A DNA stretch of 37,051 nt from an uncultured bacterium. Lineage in GTDB: Bacteria > Cyanobacteriota > Vampirovibrionia > Gastranaerophilales > Gastranaerophilaceae. Numbering within the stretch: position 1 is the first letter of the stretch; each line of letters starts with the position of its first letter. The notes beneath the pieces are model-generated. The model was not told where the DNA came from, did no database searches, and saw only the letters and a list, made by a program, of their open reading frames with translations. Shown one piece after another: positions 14,364 through 22,555 of this stretch. A program made the position numbers and the translations under genes. The stretch spans positions 1-37,051 of the forward strand of contig URRM01000007.1 in NCBI GenBank assembly GCA_900550295.1. The letters are read 5' to 3'.

Positions 14364-15305
14364 ATGAAAGTAAGTTACAAAGTTCCAGCAACAACAGCAA
14401 ATTTAGGACCGGGATTCGATTGTCTTGGTTTAGCTTTGCCGATTTATAACATCATAACTATTGAAGAAACTGTTATGCCAAGCACAGGCATTGAAGTTAA
14501 CGTTATGAAAGACTTTGAAAATGCAGAATTAATTGAAGAATTAGATAATATTCCAAATGACAAAGATAACATTGTCTACAAAGCCGTTGAAATGCTTTAC
14601 AACCTTGTAGGACAAGATCCGAATGAGATTAAAATCAACATTAAATCAAGCATTCCGATTGCAAAAGGTCTTGGAAGTTCAGCCTCTGTAATTGTTGGCG
14701 GTTTAATGGCAGCTAACGATTTATTGGGCAATCCTGCAGATGAAGCAGCGCTTTTATCAATCGCAACAGAAGCCGAAGGACATCCTGACAACGTAGTTCC
14801 TGCAATTTTAGGCGGACTTGTTATGTCTTCAATGGAAGAAGATGGTTCTGTAATTTACAGAAGACTTGATTGGCCTGAAGATTGGCACATTACAGTTTGT
14901 ATCCCTGATTTTGAACTTGCAACAAACATTTCACGTTCTGTTCTTCCTGAAAAAGTTCCAATGGAAGATGCAAAGTTCAACGCTCGCAGACTTGCAATGC
15001 TTTTACACGCAATCGACACAGTTGATGCGGATTTAATGAAACACGCATTAGAAGACAGATTACACCAACCTTACAGAGAAAAATTAATTCCGGGGTTTAA
15101 AGAAATTAAAGAAACTTTAAAACACGAGGATAACGTTCTGGGTACAGTTATCAGCGGTGCCGGTCCTTCTATCGTAATCATTTCTCAAAAAAATAACATT
15201 GAAAAAATTTATCAAACAGTAAAAACCGTTTGGGATAACCTAAATGTTCACTGTGATATCAGAACATTAACCGTTGAAAAATGCGGTGCTAGTAAGGTTG
15301 AATAG
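14364..15305 (+). CDS. thrB: Homoserine kinase
   Basis: A 313-residue GHMP-family kinase that phosphorylates L-homoserine for threonine synthesis. Family motifs are complete: VPATTANLGPGFDCLGLAL at the N-terminus, the ATP loop PIAKGLGSSASVIVGG (residues 98-113), EAEGHPDNVVPAILGG, and near the C-terminus GTVISGAGPSIV. Length is typical. It sits 6 nt after the yhaM-like gene. No thrA or thrC is in the window. Its last 17 bp overlap the 3' end of the convergent dgkA gene, which is unusual in that no terminator can lie between them. The assignment is secure. Confidence 0.96.
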   Translation: MKVSYKVPATTANLGPGFDCLGLALPIYNIITIEETVMPSTGIEVNVMKDFENAELIEELDNIPNDKDNIVYKAVEMLYNLVGQDPNEIKINIKSSIPIAKGLGSSASVIVGGLMAANDLLGNPADEAALLSIATEAEGHPDNVVPAILGGLVMSSMEEDGSVIYRRLDWPEDWHITVCIPDFELATNISRSVLPEKVPMEDAKFNARRLAMLLHAIDTVDADLMKHALEDRLHQPYREKLIPGFKEIKETLKHEDNVLGTVISGAGPSIVIISQKNNIEKIYQTVKTVWDNLNVHCDIRTLTVEKCGASKVE

Positions 15306-15678
15306 AAAAATATTTTAAAATTTCCGAACCAAACAACAAAGTTCCGATTATTGCACTAAAAATAGAGGCTACAATTACAGCTCCTGCCGCAATATCTTTT
15401 GCCATACCTACAAGTTTTGAGTATCTGTTGCGAAATACAGCATCTAAACCGAATTCCAAACTTGTATTAATAAATTCCGCAACCATTACATTTGAAATAG
15501 CAATAATTAGAATGCAAATTTTAGTTATACTCATTTTTAAAAGAAGAGCAAATAGTATAACTAAAAACGCTGTAATACAATGAAAACGAATGTTTTTCTC
15601 GCTCTTTAAAGAGAGTCTGACACCACGTCCTGCATTTTTAAAAGTATTCAAATAACCTTGAGATTTGAACTTAGACAT
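15289..15678 (-). CDS. dgkA: Diacylglycerol kinase family protein (undecaprenol kinase-like)
   Basis: A 129-residue, three-helix membrane kinase of the small DgkA/UndK family. The catalytic set is visible: Glu27 in LSLKSEKNIRFH, AEFINTSLEFGLD (Glu68, Asn71, Glu75, Asp79) and AKDIAAGAV (Lys94, Asp95). In Gram-positive bacteria this branch phosphorylates undecaprenol, feeding the wall-lipid carrier pool, and it sits beside ybeY and pgpH just as here. The start ATG lies within the last codons of ybeY (8-bp overlap). Its tail overlaps thrB on the other strand by 17 bp. Family is certain; the lipid substrate is inferred from the neighbours. Confidence 0.9.
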   Translation of the reverse strand: MSKFKSQGYLNTFKNAGRGVRLSLKSEKNIRFHCITAFLVILFALLLKMSITKICILIIAISNVMVAEFINTSLEFGLDAVFRNRYSKLVGMAKDIAAGAVIVASIFSAIIGTLLFGSEILKYFSIQPY

Positions 15679-16189
15679 TTTTATCCTTTATTTTATTCAA
15701 AGCCATTTTTTGCGCTTCCACAATAAAATTATAATCATCTTCTGTTTGGTGGTCAAATCCTAATAAATGCATTATGCCATGAGCAAGCAAGAAACAAAGT
15801 TCTTCCTCTTTTGTAACACCCTTTTCTTGTGCACTTTGAGTAATTTTATCAAGCGCTAAAATTATTTCACCAAGGTTAATTTCACCGTCAAAAATAATTC
15901 TTTCTTCGACAGGAGTATCAGCAAAAATCGCAAAAGTAATAATGTCTGCAACATAATCTTTGTCACGATATTCTCTGTTTATCTCGTGAGTCTTTTCACC
16001 ATCACAATACAAAATATCGAACGAAATTGTGTCATAAATATGAGGTTTTAGGCAAGAATTGTCGTAGATATCAGATCTTAACATATAATATTCTAAGATT
16101 CTTCTTCCAATTTCAATCAGCTTAGCCTCATTGACTTGCCAACCTTCATATATATTTTCACTAAAAATATTAATTGTCGGTTTTTTCAT
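15671..16189 (-). CDS. ybeY: Endoribonuclease YbeY (rRNA maturation)
   Basis: A 172-residue metal-dependent endoribonuclease needed for 16S rRNA 3'-end processing and ribosome quality control. The zinc motif is complete: LAHGIMHLLGFDH, with ligands His137, His141 and His147. The family strand ADIITFAI (about 81-88) and the segment GEINLGEIILALD are present. It overlaps pgpH by 20 bp upstream and dgkA by 8 bp downstream, reproducing the pgpH-ybeY-dgkA order of many Firmicutes (without phoH and era). The N-terminus is slightly longer than in E. coli. The assignment is secure. Confidence 0.95.
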   Translation of the reverse strand: MKKPTINIFSENIYEGWQVNEAKLIEIGRRILEYYMLRSDIYDNSCLKPHIYDTISFDILYCDGEKTHEINREYRDKDYVADIITFAIFADTPVEERIIFDGEINLGEIILALDKITQSAQEKGVTKEEELCFLLAHGIMHLLGFDHQTEDDYNFIVEAQKMALNKIKDKNV

Positions 16190-18362
16190 TGTTACCTTGC
16201 TCTAACTTTTTAATTTTTTCTTCCATTTCTTTATCCATAATATGAATATGAGATGGTAAAATCACTTGAGATTTATCAAGTTCATCAACAATATCTTCGT
16301 GATATTTAATTCTATCGTGTTGATTACCTCTTAAAAGTCTTGTGAATGTTGTTGCAATTGTCTTCAAATCAGCCAATGTCAACGGACATTCTGACAACTG
16401 GTTATCATTAACACGTTCATCGATAATTTTGTCAATAATAGCTTCAATTTCTTCTGTAGTACTAGCCTTCATAGCTCTTACAGCAGCCTCTACAGCATCT
16501 GCAATCATAAGAATTGCAGCCTCTTTAGATTGAGGTTTTGGTCCTGAATAACGGAATTGTTCCTCTTTAACATTTTCAGCACCTTCTTCTTTAATAGCTT
16601 GGTTATAGAAATAACTTGCCAAACTGTCACCGTGGTGTTGAAGGATAAAGTCGTTAATAATTGGCGGTAAGTGATATTCTTTTGCAATATCTACACCGTC
16701 TTTTGTATGGGCTGTAACAACCATTTTACTCAATCTTGAATTTAATTTTTTGTGTGGATTTTCAATACCGAATTGAGATTGATTTTCAACAAAGAATAGC
16801 GGTCTTTTTAATTTACCGATATCGTGGTAATAAGCCCCAACCTTTGCCAAGATTGGATTAGCACCGATTGCTTCTGCTGCAGCTTCACACAAGTTTGCAA
16901 CCATCAAGCTGTGGTGATATGTTCCGGGAGCTTCCATTTGCAAGCGTTTTAATATCGGTTGATTGTGGTCAGCTAATTCCGCTAAACCGTATGGAGTTAC
17001 AATCCTGAATGCACTTTCCAAAATAGGCAAGAAACCTAAAGCAACCATACTGCTCAAAATACCGTTTAAGAACACAAAACAAGCATCTCTGACGATTAAA
17101 ACATTTTCAATATCGATTAAGAACTTTTCTAACATATAAATACTTACAACGAACAAGGTTCCGGTACAAGCAATATAAATACCTGCTTTTATCAGGTCAA
17201 AACGTCTTGTAAAGTTTACATTTAGCATAAATATTGATGATACTAAATTTAGCAATGTAAACGATGTCATAAATTGAATATCATAATGCATTCCCAAAGT
17301 TATGTTTGAAAGCAATAGCATTGAAGAAATAAATGCAACACTCGGAGTTGTAAAGATTGAAACGATTATAATAAACGCAGGAAATGGCAATATATATGGC
17401 GAAAATCCTGTTGGTAACGCTACGGTAATAAATGCCAAAATTAACGATAAAATCGCTACAATCAACAATTGATTATAAGTTAAATTCTTTTCGTATTTGC
17501 TTTTGTATACAGTAAAAATTAAAGTTGAAAATACTGTAACCAAAAAAATTCCAAACAAGCCCAGCCAATTTAATTCAACTAAATTGTAACCTGCAACCCT
17601 TAGGGCATCTCTTTTTAACTTTGTAACAGGTTCACCTTCAAATAGAATTTTATCACCTTTTTCAAAAGTTACTTCATAAGGTTTAACTGCATTTTGTGCA
17701 TTTTTTCTTGCGATTTCTGTTGCAAACTCATCAACAACCAAGTTTGGCACGATAACTTGTTCCAACAATGCTGCAATCATTGTACCTTGGTATCTTGAGG
17801 TTTCAGACGGCAAGTGATGTCTGATTAAATTTTTTAGAACATGTTGTTCTACATCTTTTTCCGAAATACCTGCACTCAAAACATTCATCAACGTAATATT
17901 TGATTTATCAAACAAGTTTTTTAATGCATCATCAGAAATTTTTAACAGATAAAAAACAACGTTAGATTTGTTGCCGTCTTCATTGTCGAATAATAGCGAC
18001 ATTTCCTCACGTTTAACATTCATATCTTTATCTTTTTGTCTGATTTTTACAATTGAGTTTTGCAAAGATGACAAATTATTTTTAATAAAATCATCTTCTG
18101 TTACTGTCAAAATCGGATCAACTTTTTGAGCAACTTCTTTTCTTCGTTGTTCTGTTCTTCTTGTATCTTCAACTGTGATAGTTTTTTGAGCAATAATATC
18201 TTTTTTACTAATACCGTTTTCCACAATTTGTTGGAATAAAAAGTTTTGGAATGAAATAATTAAAGTCAACAAAATACAAAACACTGTAAAAAATACAATA
18301 TTTATAAACTTTGATGATGTTAAAAAAACCTTCACAGGTTCCGGAATATTTAATTTATCCAT
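16170..18362 (-). CDS. pgpH: 7TM-HD cyclic-di-AMP phosphodiesterase (PgpH family)
   Basis: A 730-residue membrane signalling protein. One N-terminal helix (about residues 20-42) is followed by an extracellular 7TMR-HDED domain (about 50-260), a bundle of seven helices (about 265-450) and a cytoplasmic HD domain (about 465-690). The HD metal ligands are all present: GTYHHS (His484), YYHDIGK (His513, Asp514), TAHTKDG (His552), LQHHGDS (His576-577) and IADAVEAA (Asp622). PgpH proteins cleave c-di-AMP to pApA. Its neighbour order (ybeY, dgkA) is that of Firmicutes. The cognate c-di-AMP cyclase (dacA) is not in the window. The last 20 bp overlap ybeY. purB lies 49 bp upstream on the same strand. 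Confidence 0.93.
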   Translation of the reverse strand: MDKLNIPEPVKVFLTSSKFINIVFFTVFCILLTLIISFQNFLFQQIVENGISKKDIIAQKTITVEDTRRTEQRRKEVAQKVDPILTVTEDDFIKNNLSSLQNSIVKIRQKDKDMNVKREEMSLLFDNEDGNKSNVVFYLLKISDDALKNLFDKSNITLMNVLSAGISEKDVEQHVLKNLIRHHLPSETSRYQGTMIAALLEQVIVPNLVVDEFATEIARKNAQNAVKPYEVTFEKGDKILFEGEPVTKLKRDALRVAGYNLVELNWLGLFGIFLVTVFSTLIFTVYKSKYEKNLTYNQLLIVAILSLILAFITVALPTGFSPYILPFPAFIIIVSIFTTPSVAFISSMLLLSNITLGMHYDIQFMTSFTLLNLVSSIFMLNVNFTRRFDLIKAGIYIACTGTLFVVSIYMLEKFLIDIENVLIVRDACFVFLNGILSSMVALGFLPILESAFRIVTPYGLAELADHNQPILKRLQMEAPGTYHHSLMVANLCEAAAEAIGANPILAKVGAYYHDIGKLKRPLFFVENQSQFGIENPHKKLNSRLSKMVVTAHTKDGVDIAKEYHLPPIINDFILQHHGDSLASYFYNQAIKEEGAENVKEEQFRYSGPKPQSKEAAILMIADAVEAAVRAMKASTTEEIEAIIDKIIDERVNDNQLSECPLTLADLKTIATTFTRLLRGNQHDRIKYHEDIVDELDKSQVILPSHIHIMDKEMEEKIKKLEQGNNEKTDN

Positions 18363-18411
18363 TTTTGGTACCTATAATTTACACTTGCATTTATATTATT
18401 TTATTACATAT

Positions 18412-19698
18412 TTAAAATTTTGCAAATATTGCATCTACATTTTTTAAATATGCTGAAACGTCAAAACAATCAGAGATTTCAGCCGGCGATAATTTTGATG
18501 TAACTCTTTCATCTATTAAAAGATTTTGTTCAAAATCACCGTTCGTATCAATAGCCTTAAGTGCGTTTTGTTGAACTATTTCGTATGCTTGTTCTCTTGT
18601 TAAACCTTTTTCTGTTAGTTTCAACATAACTTTTTGAGAAAATACAACTCCGCCATAAAGCTTTGTGTTGCGTTCCATATTCTTTTCATAAACGACTAAA
18701 TTTTCTAAAACAGAGTTGAATCTTGTTAAAATAAAATCAATTAGGATTGTGCTGTCAGGGAAAATTATACGCTCTGCAGAACTATGTGAAATATCTCTTT
18801 CATGCCACAAAACAACATTTTGCATTTCAGTTGCAGCATTACCTTTCACAACTCTTGCAAGTCCGCACAAATTTTCACACAAAACAGGGTTCCGTTTGTG
18901 AGGCATTGCAGAAGAACCTTTTTGGCGAGAAGAAAAACCTTCTTGAACTTCAAAAATTTCTGTTCGCTGTAAATTTCTAATCTCTGTTGCAAATTGTTCT
19001 ACTACTGTTGCAATCATTGCCAATTCATTCATATATCGGGCATAAACATCTCTTGAGATTACTTGAGTTGAAATTCTGGCTGATTTCAAGCCTAAATTTT
19101 CACAAGTTAGAGTTTCAACCTCCATTGGCACGTTACTGTATGTTCCGACAGGACCTGAAATTTGCCCCATTGTGATATCTTCGGTTGCAATTAAAAAGTT
19201 TTTATAGGCTCTTTCAAACGAATCAACCCAGTTTAAAAGTTTTACCCCAAAAGTTGTAACTTCTGCATGAATTCCGTGAGAACGCCCAATACAAACAGTA
19301 TCTTTATATTTTTTAGCCATTGCTTTTAGAGTTACAATAACTTTTACCAAATCATCAGAAATTATTTGTGAGGCATCTTTAAATTGAAGAGCATATGCCG
19401 TATCAATTACATCAGAACTTGTTAAGCCTTTGTGCATATATTTTGCATTTTCACCCAAACTCTCATTTACGCAGGTTAAAAACGCAATTACATCATGGTG
19501 AACTTCTGATTCAATTTCGTCAATACGTTTTAAATCAAACTTTGCATCACGCTTTATTTGCTCTAACACATCAAGTGGAATTTCGCCCATTTGCGCATAT
19601 GCTTCACAAACAGCAAGCTCTACTTTCAAATAATATTCAAACTTGGATTGCATTTCCCAAATTTGTTTCATTTTATCTAAACAATAACGATTAATCAT
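18412..19698 (-). CDS. purB: Adenylosuccinate lyase
   Basis: A 428-residue homotetrameric lyase acting twice in purine synthesis: it releases fumarate from SAICAR and from adenylosuccinate. The fumarase-superfamily signature GSSAMPHKRNP is at residues 261-271. Other active-site segments are VHHD (His67-68), GLTSSDVIDTA and RSHGIHA (His141, the general acid). Length is typical. Upstream on the minus strand, TAAAAT ends 6 nt before the ATG with AAGG in between, so translation could use a very short leader or none. It is probably the first gene of the purB-pgpH-ybeY-dgkA group. Confidence 0.96.
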   Translation of the reverse strand: MINRYCLDKMKQIWEMQSKFEYYLKVELAVCEAYAQMGEIPLDVLEQIKRDAKFDLKRIDEIESEVHHDVIAFLTCVNESLGENAKYMHKGLTSSDVIDTAYALQFKDASQIISDDLVKVIVTLKAMAKKYKDTVCIGRSHGIHAEVTTFGVKLLNWVDSFERAYKNFLIATEDITMGQISGPVGTYSNVPMEVETLTCENLGLKSARISTQVISRDVYARYMNELAMIATVVEQFATEIRNLQRTEIFEVQEGFSSRQKGSSAMPHKRNPVLCENLCGLARVVKGNAATEMQNVVLWHERDISHSSAERIIFPDSTILIDFILTRFNSVLENLVVYEKNMERNTKLYGGVVFSQKVMLKLTEKGLTREQAYEIVQQNALKAIDTNGDFEQNLLIDERVTSKLSPAEISDCFDVSAYLKNVDAIFAKF

Positions 19699-19764
19699 AA
19701 CCTTATTTTAACACGAAAAGAGAAAAAGAGGTTTGGAGGTTTTGATGATTAGAGGATTTGCAAA

Positions 19765-19857
19765 ATGAAACCTATAAAATTCTTTCTTTCAAAAAACAAT
19801 AGTTTAAAACGAGTAATTTTTATCATCGAATTACTTAACATGTACAACCCTGAATAG
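19765..19857 (+). CDS. Possible 30-aa small peptide
   Basis: ATG at 19765 to TAG at 19857 encodes 30 residues (MKPIKFFLSKNN... ending NMYNPE), basic at the front and hydrophobic in the middle (VIFIIELL). AGAGGA lies 8 nt before the ATG. It is preceded by an overlapping 7-codon frame (19745-19768) that has its own GGAGG. No promoter is obvious on this strand, and part of the frame coincides with a small hairpin (AGTAAT/ATTACT). It is the only coding signal in the 247-bp gap between purB and the coiled-coil gene. It may be chance. Confidence 0.22.
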   Translation: MKPIKFFLSKNNSLKRVIFIIELLNMYNPE

Positions 19858-19945
19858 TTCAAACCCGCATGAATACTGAAAAGGCAATTTTTAAATCAAA
19901 AAATACTTTATATATATACAGAGAGTAATTAGAGGATTAATTAAA

Positions 19946-20329
19946 ATGGCTTTACAATTTTCATCATATGCTTCAAACCCATTTTCAAAACAAGAAAACC
20001 CTGGCGAAGCTAAAATCGCTAAGATGAAAGAAGCTCAAGAAGCTAGACGCTCTGAATTAAACGAAAAAGCAAGCATTTACGAAGCTAAATATAAAGAACA
20101 ATTAAAAGCATACAACAAAGCTGCATCTGTATTCTTATTAGAACGCTCTAAATTCAACAGCCTTGACAAAACTGATGCTAAATACGAAGAAAAAGAAAAA
20201 GAATTCAAATTAATTAAAAAAGAATTCACAACTAACAGAAGCAAAAAAGATTTACAATTAGATTTATACTTATTCCACGCTAATAACGCAAACAAAGCAA
20301 GCAGAATTAACATTCTTGACTTAGCTTAA
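19946..20329 (+). CDS. Charged coiled-coil protein of unknown function
   Basis: A 127-residue soluble, almost wholly helical protein: after a short N-terminal segment (MALQFSSYASNPFSKQ) the sequence is dominated by A, E, K and R in heptad-like patterns (KIAKMKEAQEARRSELNEK; KYEEKEKEFKLIKKEF) and ends in SRINILDLA. There is no signal peptide, membrane helix or cysteine. Codons are strongly restricted (GCT, GAA and AAA dominate), as in the neighbouring rpsO, which suggests high expression. AGAGGA lies about 10 nt before the ATG, with TATATATATA upstream as a possible -10. I do not recognise a family. The repertoire resembles small structural proteins, but that is only an impression. Confidence 0.75.
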   Translation: MALQFSSYASNPFSKQENPGEAKIAKMKEAQEARRSELNEKASIYEAKYKEQLKAYNKAASVFLLERSKFNSLDKTDAKYEEKEKEFKLIKKEFTTNRSKKDLQLDLYLFHANNANKASRINILDLA

Positions 20330-20376
20330 TCTTCAAATTTTGTTACATGCGTAAAATTAGGTGTTGATTTTTTTTC

Positions 20377-20403
20377 TTGACATACTATCATAGACTTTAG
20401 AAA
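20377..20403 (+). promoter_or_regulatory. Candidate rpsO promoter
   Basis: A consensus -35, TTGACA (20377-20382), is followed by TAGAAA (20398-20403) after a short 15-nt spacer. No better -10 lies at 17 nt. AAGGAAA then serves as the Shine-Dalgarno for the ATG at 20436. Confidence 0.4.
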
Positions 20404-20435
20404 CAGATTTTTTAAAAATAAAGGAAAGTCGGAAT

Positions 20436-20705
20436 ATGTCAATTAACTTAGAAAACAAAAAAGAAATCGTTAAAAAATTCGGTGCTAATGAAAAAGATAC
20501 TGGCTCTGCTGAAGTTCAAATCGCTATGCTTAGCCAAAAAATCACTGCTTTAACAGAACATATGAAATTGAACAAAAAAGATTTCTCTACAAAACGTGGT
20601 TTGTTAATGATGGTTGGTAAAAGAAAAAGATTGTTAGCATACTTAAAAGATATCAACTTAGACGGTTACAGAGCTTTAGTTAAAAAACTAAAATTACGTG
20701 GCTAA
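20436..20705 (+). CDS. rpsO: 30S ribosomal protein S15
   Basis: An 89-residue primary 16S rRNA-binding protein that joins the central domain of the 30S subunit. The length is exactly typical, and the family core is intact: the DTGSAEVQIAMLSQKI helix, the TEHMKLNKKDFSTKRGLL loop with the conserved basic residues, and GKRKRLLAYLK. It is a single-gene unit here with a strong -35 upstream and a strong bidirectional terminator downstream; pnp, its usual neighbour, does not follow. A structured leader that could allow autoregulation is not obvious. The assignment is secure. Confidence 0.97.
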   Translation: MSINLENKKEIVKKFGANEKDTGSAEVQIAMLSQKITALTEHMKLNKKDFSTKRGLLMMVGKRKRLLAYLKDINLDGYRALVKKLKLRG

Positions 20706-20732
20706 TTGCTAAGCGCAAGTTTTATAAAACTA

Positions 20733-20771
20733 AAAACAAACTCTCGAAAAATGTGAGAGTTTGTTTTTCTG
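20733..20771. terminator. Bidirectional terminator between rpsO and the TPR gene
   Basis: Arms 20733-20745 and 20755-20767 (AAAACAAACTCTC / GAGAGTTTGTTTT) give a 13-bp stem with a 9-nt loop. T-runs follow on both strands (TTTTTCT on +; TTTTTAG on -). It can end both rpsO and the convergent gene. Confidence 0.85.
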
Positions 20772-20795
20772 CGTATTTATTTTTTTTTACTTCTT

Positions 20796-22358
20796 TTATG
20801 CAACTTGTAAATCTTTTTCTAATTCCTTAACTAAATTGTCGTTATTTGCTTTCTTAGCGTACAAAATTGCCTTTTGAATTAGGTTTTTACCTTTATCCAT
20901 TCTTTGATAATCTTGCATTAATTCACCTGCTTTTTTATAATTTATTGCAACTTTTTCATCAGAACCGGCTTGTTTATAGTTCTTAACTGCATCTGAGTAG
21001 TAACGCATTGCTTTTTCAGGTTTGTTAAATTTGTTGTAAGCGTTTGCAATTGAACTTGAAACATAACCTTTTACTGATGCATCTTTGCTTTCATCTGCAA
21101 CAGTTTTTGCATCTTCATAAACATTAAACGCTTCTTTGTCATATTTGTCAGTGTACATATTACCGATTTTTGTCAAAGATTGTGTTTGAGCTTTGAAGTT
21201 GTCTGTTTCACCGGCAAATGAAATTGCAGCCATATAGTGTTCAATTGCAGGTTTGAATTGTTTTACATCGTCGTATATTTGCGCCATTGAGTAGTGCGCT
21301 TTAACTTTTACGTTGTTATCTGTAGTTGTTTCAATTGCTTTGTTATAATTATCTAAAGCTCTTGGTAAATCATCATCATGGTCATAAACTTGCGCAACTT
21401 CAAAAGTAATTTTTGCTTGAGATTCTTTATCTCCGATTTCAATTGCTCTGTTTATTGCTCTTTCAAAAGTGTTTAATGCAGTAACGCTGTCTTTAGCTTT
21501 TGATGCGAATTTTCCGTCTTTGAATAATTGCTTTAACTCGCTATCCATTTGTGGTTTTTGAGGTTCAGCATTTTGTGTCGGTTGAGTTTGAGAAGGTTCT
21601 TCTGCTTTTTTATCCTCAGGCATTTTAACCAAGAACGCTTCATTCACATCTTCTGTATTGTATTTGTAATCAACTTGTTGCAAGAATATTGCTTCAACCC
21701 AGTTTTCAACTACTTTTGAATCTTTGTTTAAAGTATCTGAAATGTATTTATCCAAAAGTCCTGCCGCGTTACGTAAGTTTGATTGAACAGCTTTAACGTT
21801 TGGAGTATCTTTTTTTGTAGTCTTTTCAACAAGTCCTAAATATGTATCGACTTCTTCGTAAATATCTTCAGGAGTTCCGATAGCACGAGCAGTGTTTTTA
21901 AAATCACCAATTACTTGAGCAATGTTGATTTTAGGGCTAATCATTTTTGTTTGAGAAGCACCTGCGATAGGAGCTGTAGCTTGCGATTGAACCGGTTGTT
22001 GAACTCCACCCATAGGTCTTGCCATTTGACCTGAACCCATTGGGCGATTCATACCAACACCCATTTGATTATTCATAGGGCGTTGCATTGGTCTTGCCAT
22101 AGGACGAGCCATTTGCGCATTTTGAACTTGGTTGTTGTAAGCGTAATTATTACCGCCAACATTAGGATTTTGAGGGTGTTTACCGTTTTGTAAATCCTCA
22201 ACATATTTCAAGCCACGACTTTGAGCAAGGTTAGAACCTTGTTTTGCCTCGCCTTCAGCTTCATTAGCTTTCTTTTTAGCTTCTTCATCCTCGTTGCGCT
22301 TAATTATTTGATTATTTTTAGGTGTAAGTTGCGGTCCAACTCTTAATGATTCAAACAA
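20796..22358 (-). CDS. TPR protein with RPM tandem repeats
   Basis: A 520-residue cytoplasmic protein in three parts. Residues 1-60 are charged and helical (EDEEAKKKANEAEGEAKQ). Residues 83-118 are a low-complexity region with five RPM triplets separated by A, Q, N and G. After a helical domain (about 145-245) and a P/Q-rich linker, the last 240 residues are tetratricopeptide-like repeats (SKAKDSVTALNTFERAINRA; DLPRALDNYNKAIETT; KFNKPEKAMRYYSDAVKNY). No signal peptide is present. GAGGA precedes the ATG. I know no characterised homologue. The RPM tract may act as a flexible linker or as a polymer-binding or condensate-forming segment (guess). It is convergent with rpsO across a bidirectional terminator. 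Confidence 0.82.
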   Translation of the reverse strand: MFESLRVGPQLTPKNNQIIKRNEDEEAKKKANEAEGEAKQGSNLAQSRGLKYVEDLQNGKHPQNPNVGGNNYAYNNQVQNAQMARPMARPMQRPMNNQMGVGMNRPMGSGQMARPMGGVQQPVQSQATAPIAGASQTKMISPKINIAQVIGDFKNTARAIGTPEDIYEEVDTYLGLVEKTTKKDTPNVKAVQSNLRNAAGLLDKYISDTLNKDSKVVENWVEAIFLQQVDYKYNTEDVNEAFLVKMPEDKKAEEPSQTQPTQNAEPQKPQMDSELKQLFKDGKFASKAKDSVTALNTFERAINRAIEIGDKESQAKITFEVAQVYDHDDDLPRALDNYNKAIETTTDNNVKVKAHYSMAQIYDDVKQFKPAIEHYMAAISFAGETDNFKAQTQSLTKIGNMYTDKYDKEAFNVYEDAKTVADESKDASVKGYVSSSIANAYNKFNKPEKAMRYYSDAVKNYKQAGSDEKVAINYKKAGELMQDYQRMDKGKNLIQKAILYAKKANNDNLVKELEKDLQVA

Positions 22359-22501
22359 TTTTATATCCTCGCTCCAATTACATTTTACAATATAGACATC
22401 GTTTTAATGAACACTCTTATTGAAATTTCATATTTCTGTATGATATGTTTAATGATAAATTTTAAAAAGTCATAAAAATTTAAACAAACTTAACCAAATA
22501 T

Positions 22502-22530
22502 TTTACGGATTGGAATAAATGTTGTATAAT
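22502..22530 (+). promoter_or_regulatory. Promoter of the GGDEF gene
   Basis: TTTACG (22502-22507), a 17-nt spacer and a consensus TATAAT (22525-22530). GAGGG lies 8 nt before the ATG at 22556. Confidence 0.58.
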
Positions 22531-22555
22531 GAAGAAACAATTTTGAGGGCACTCT

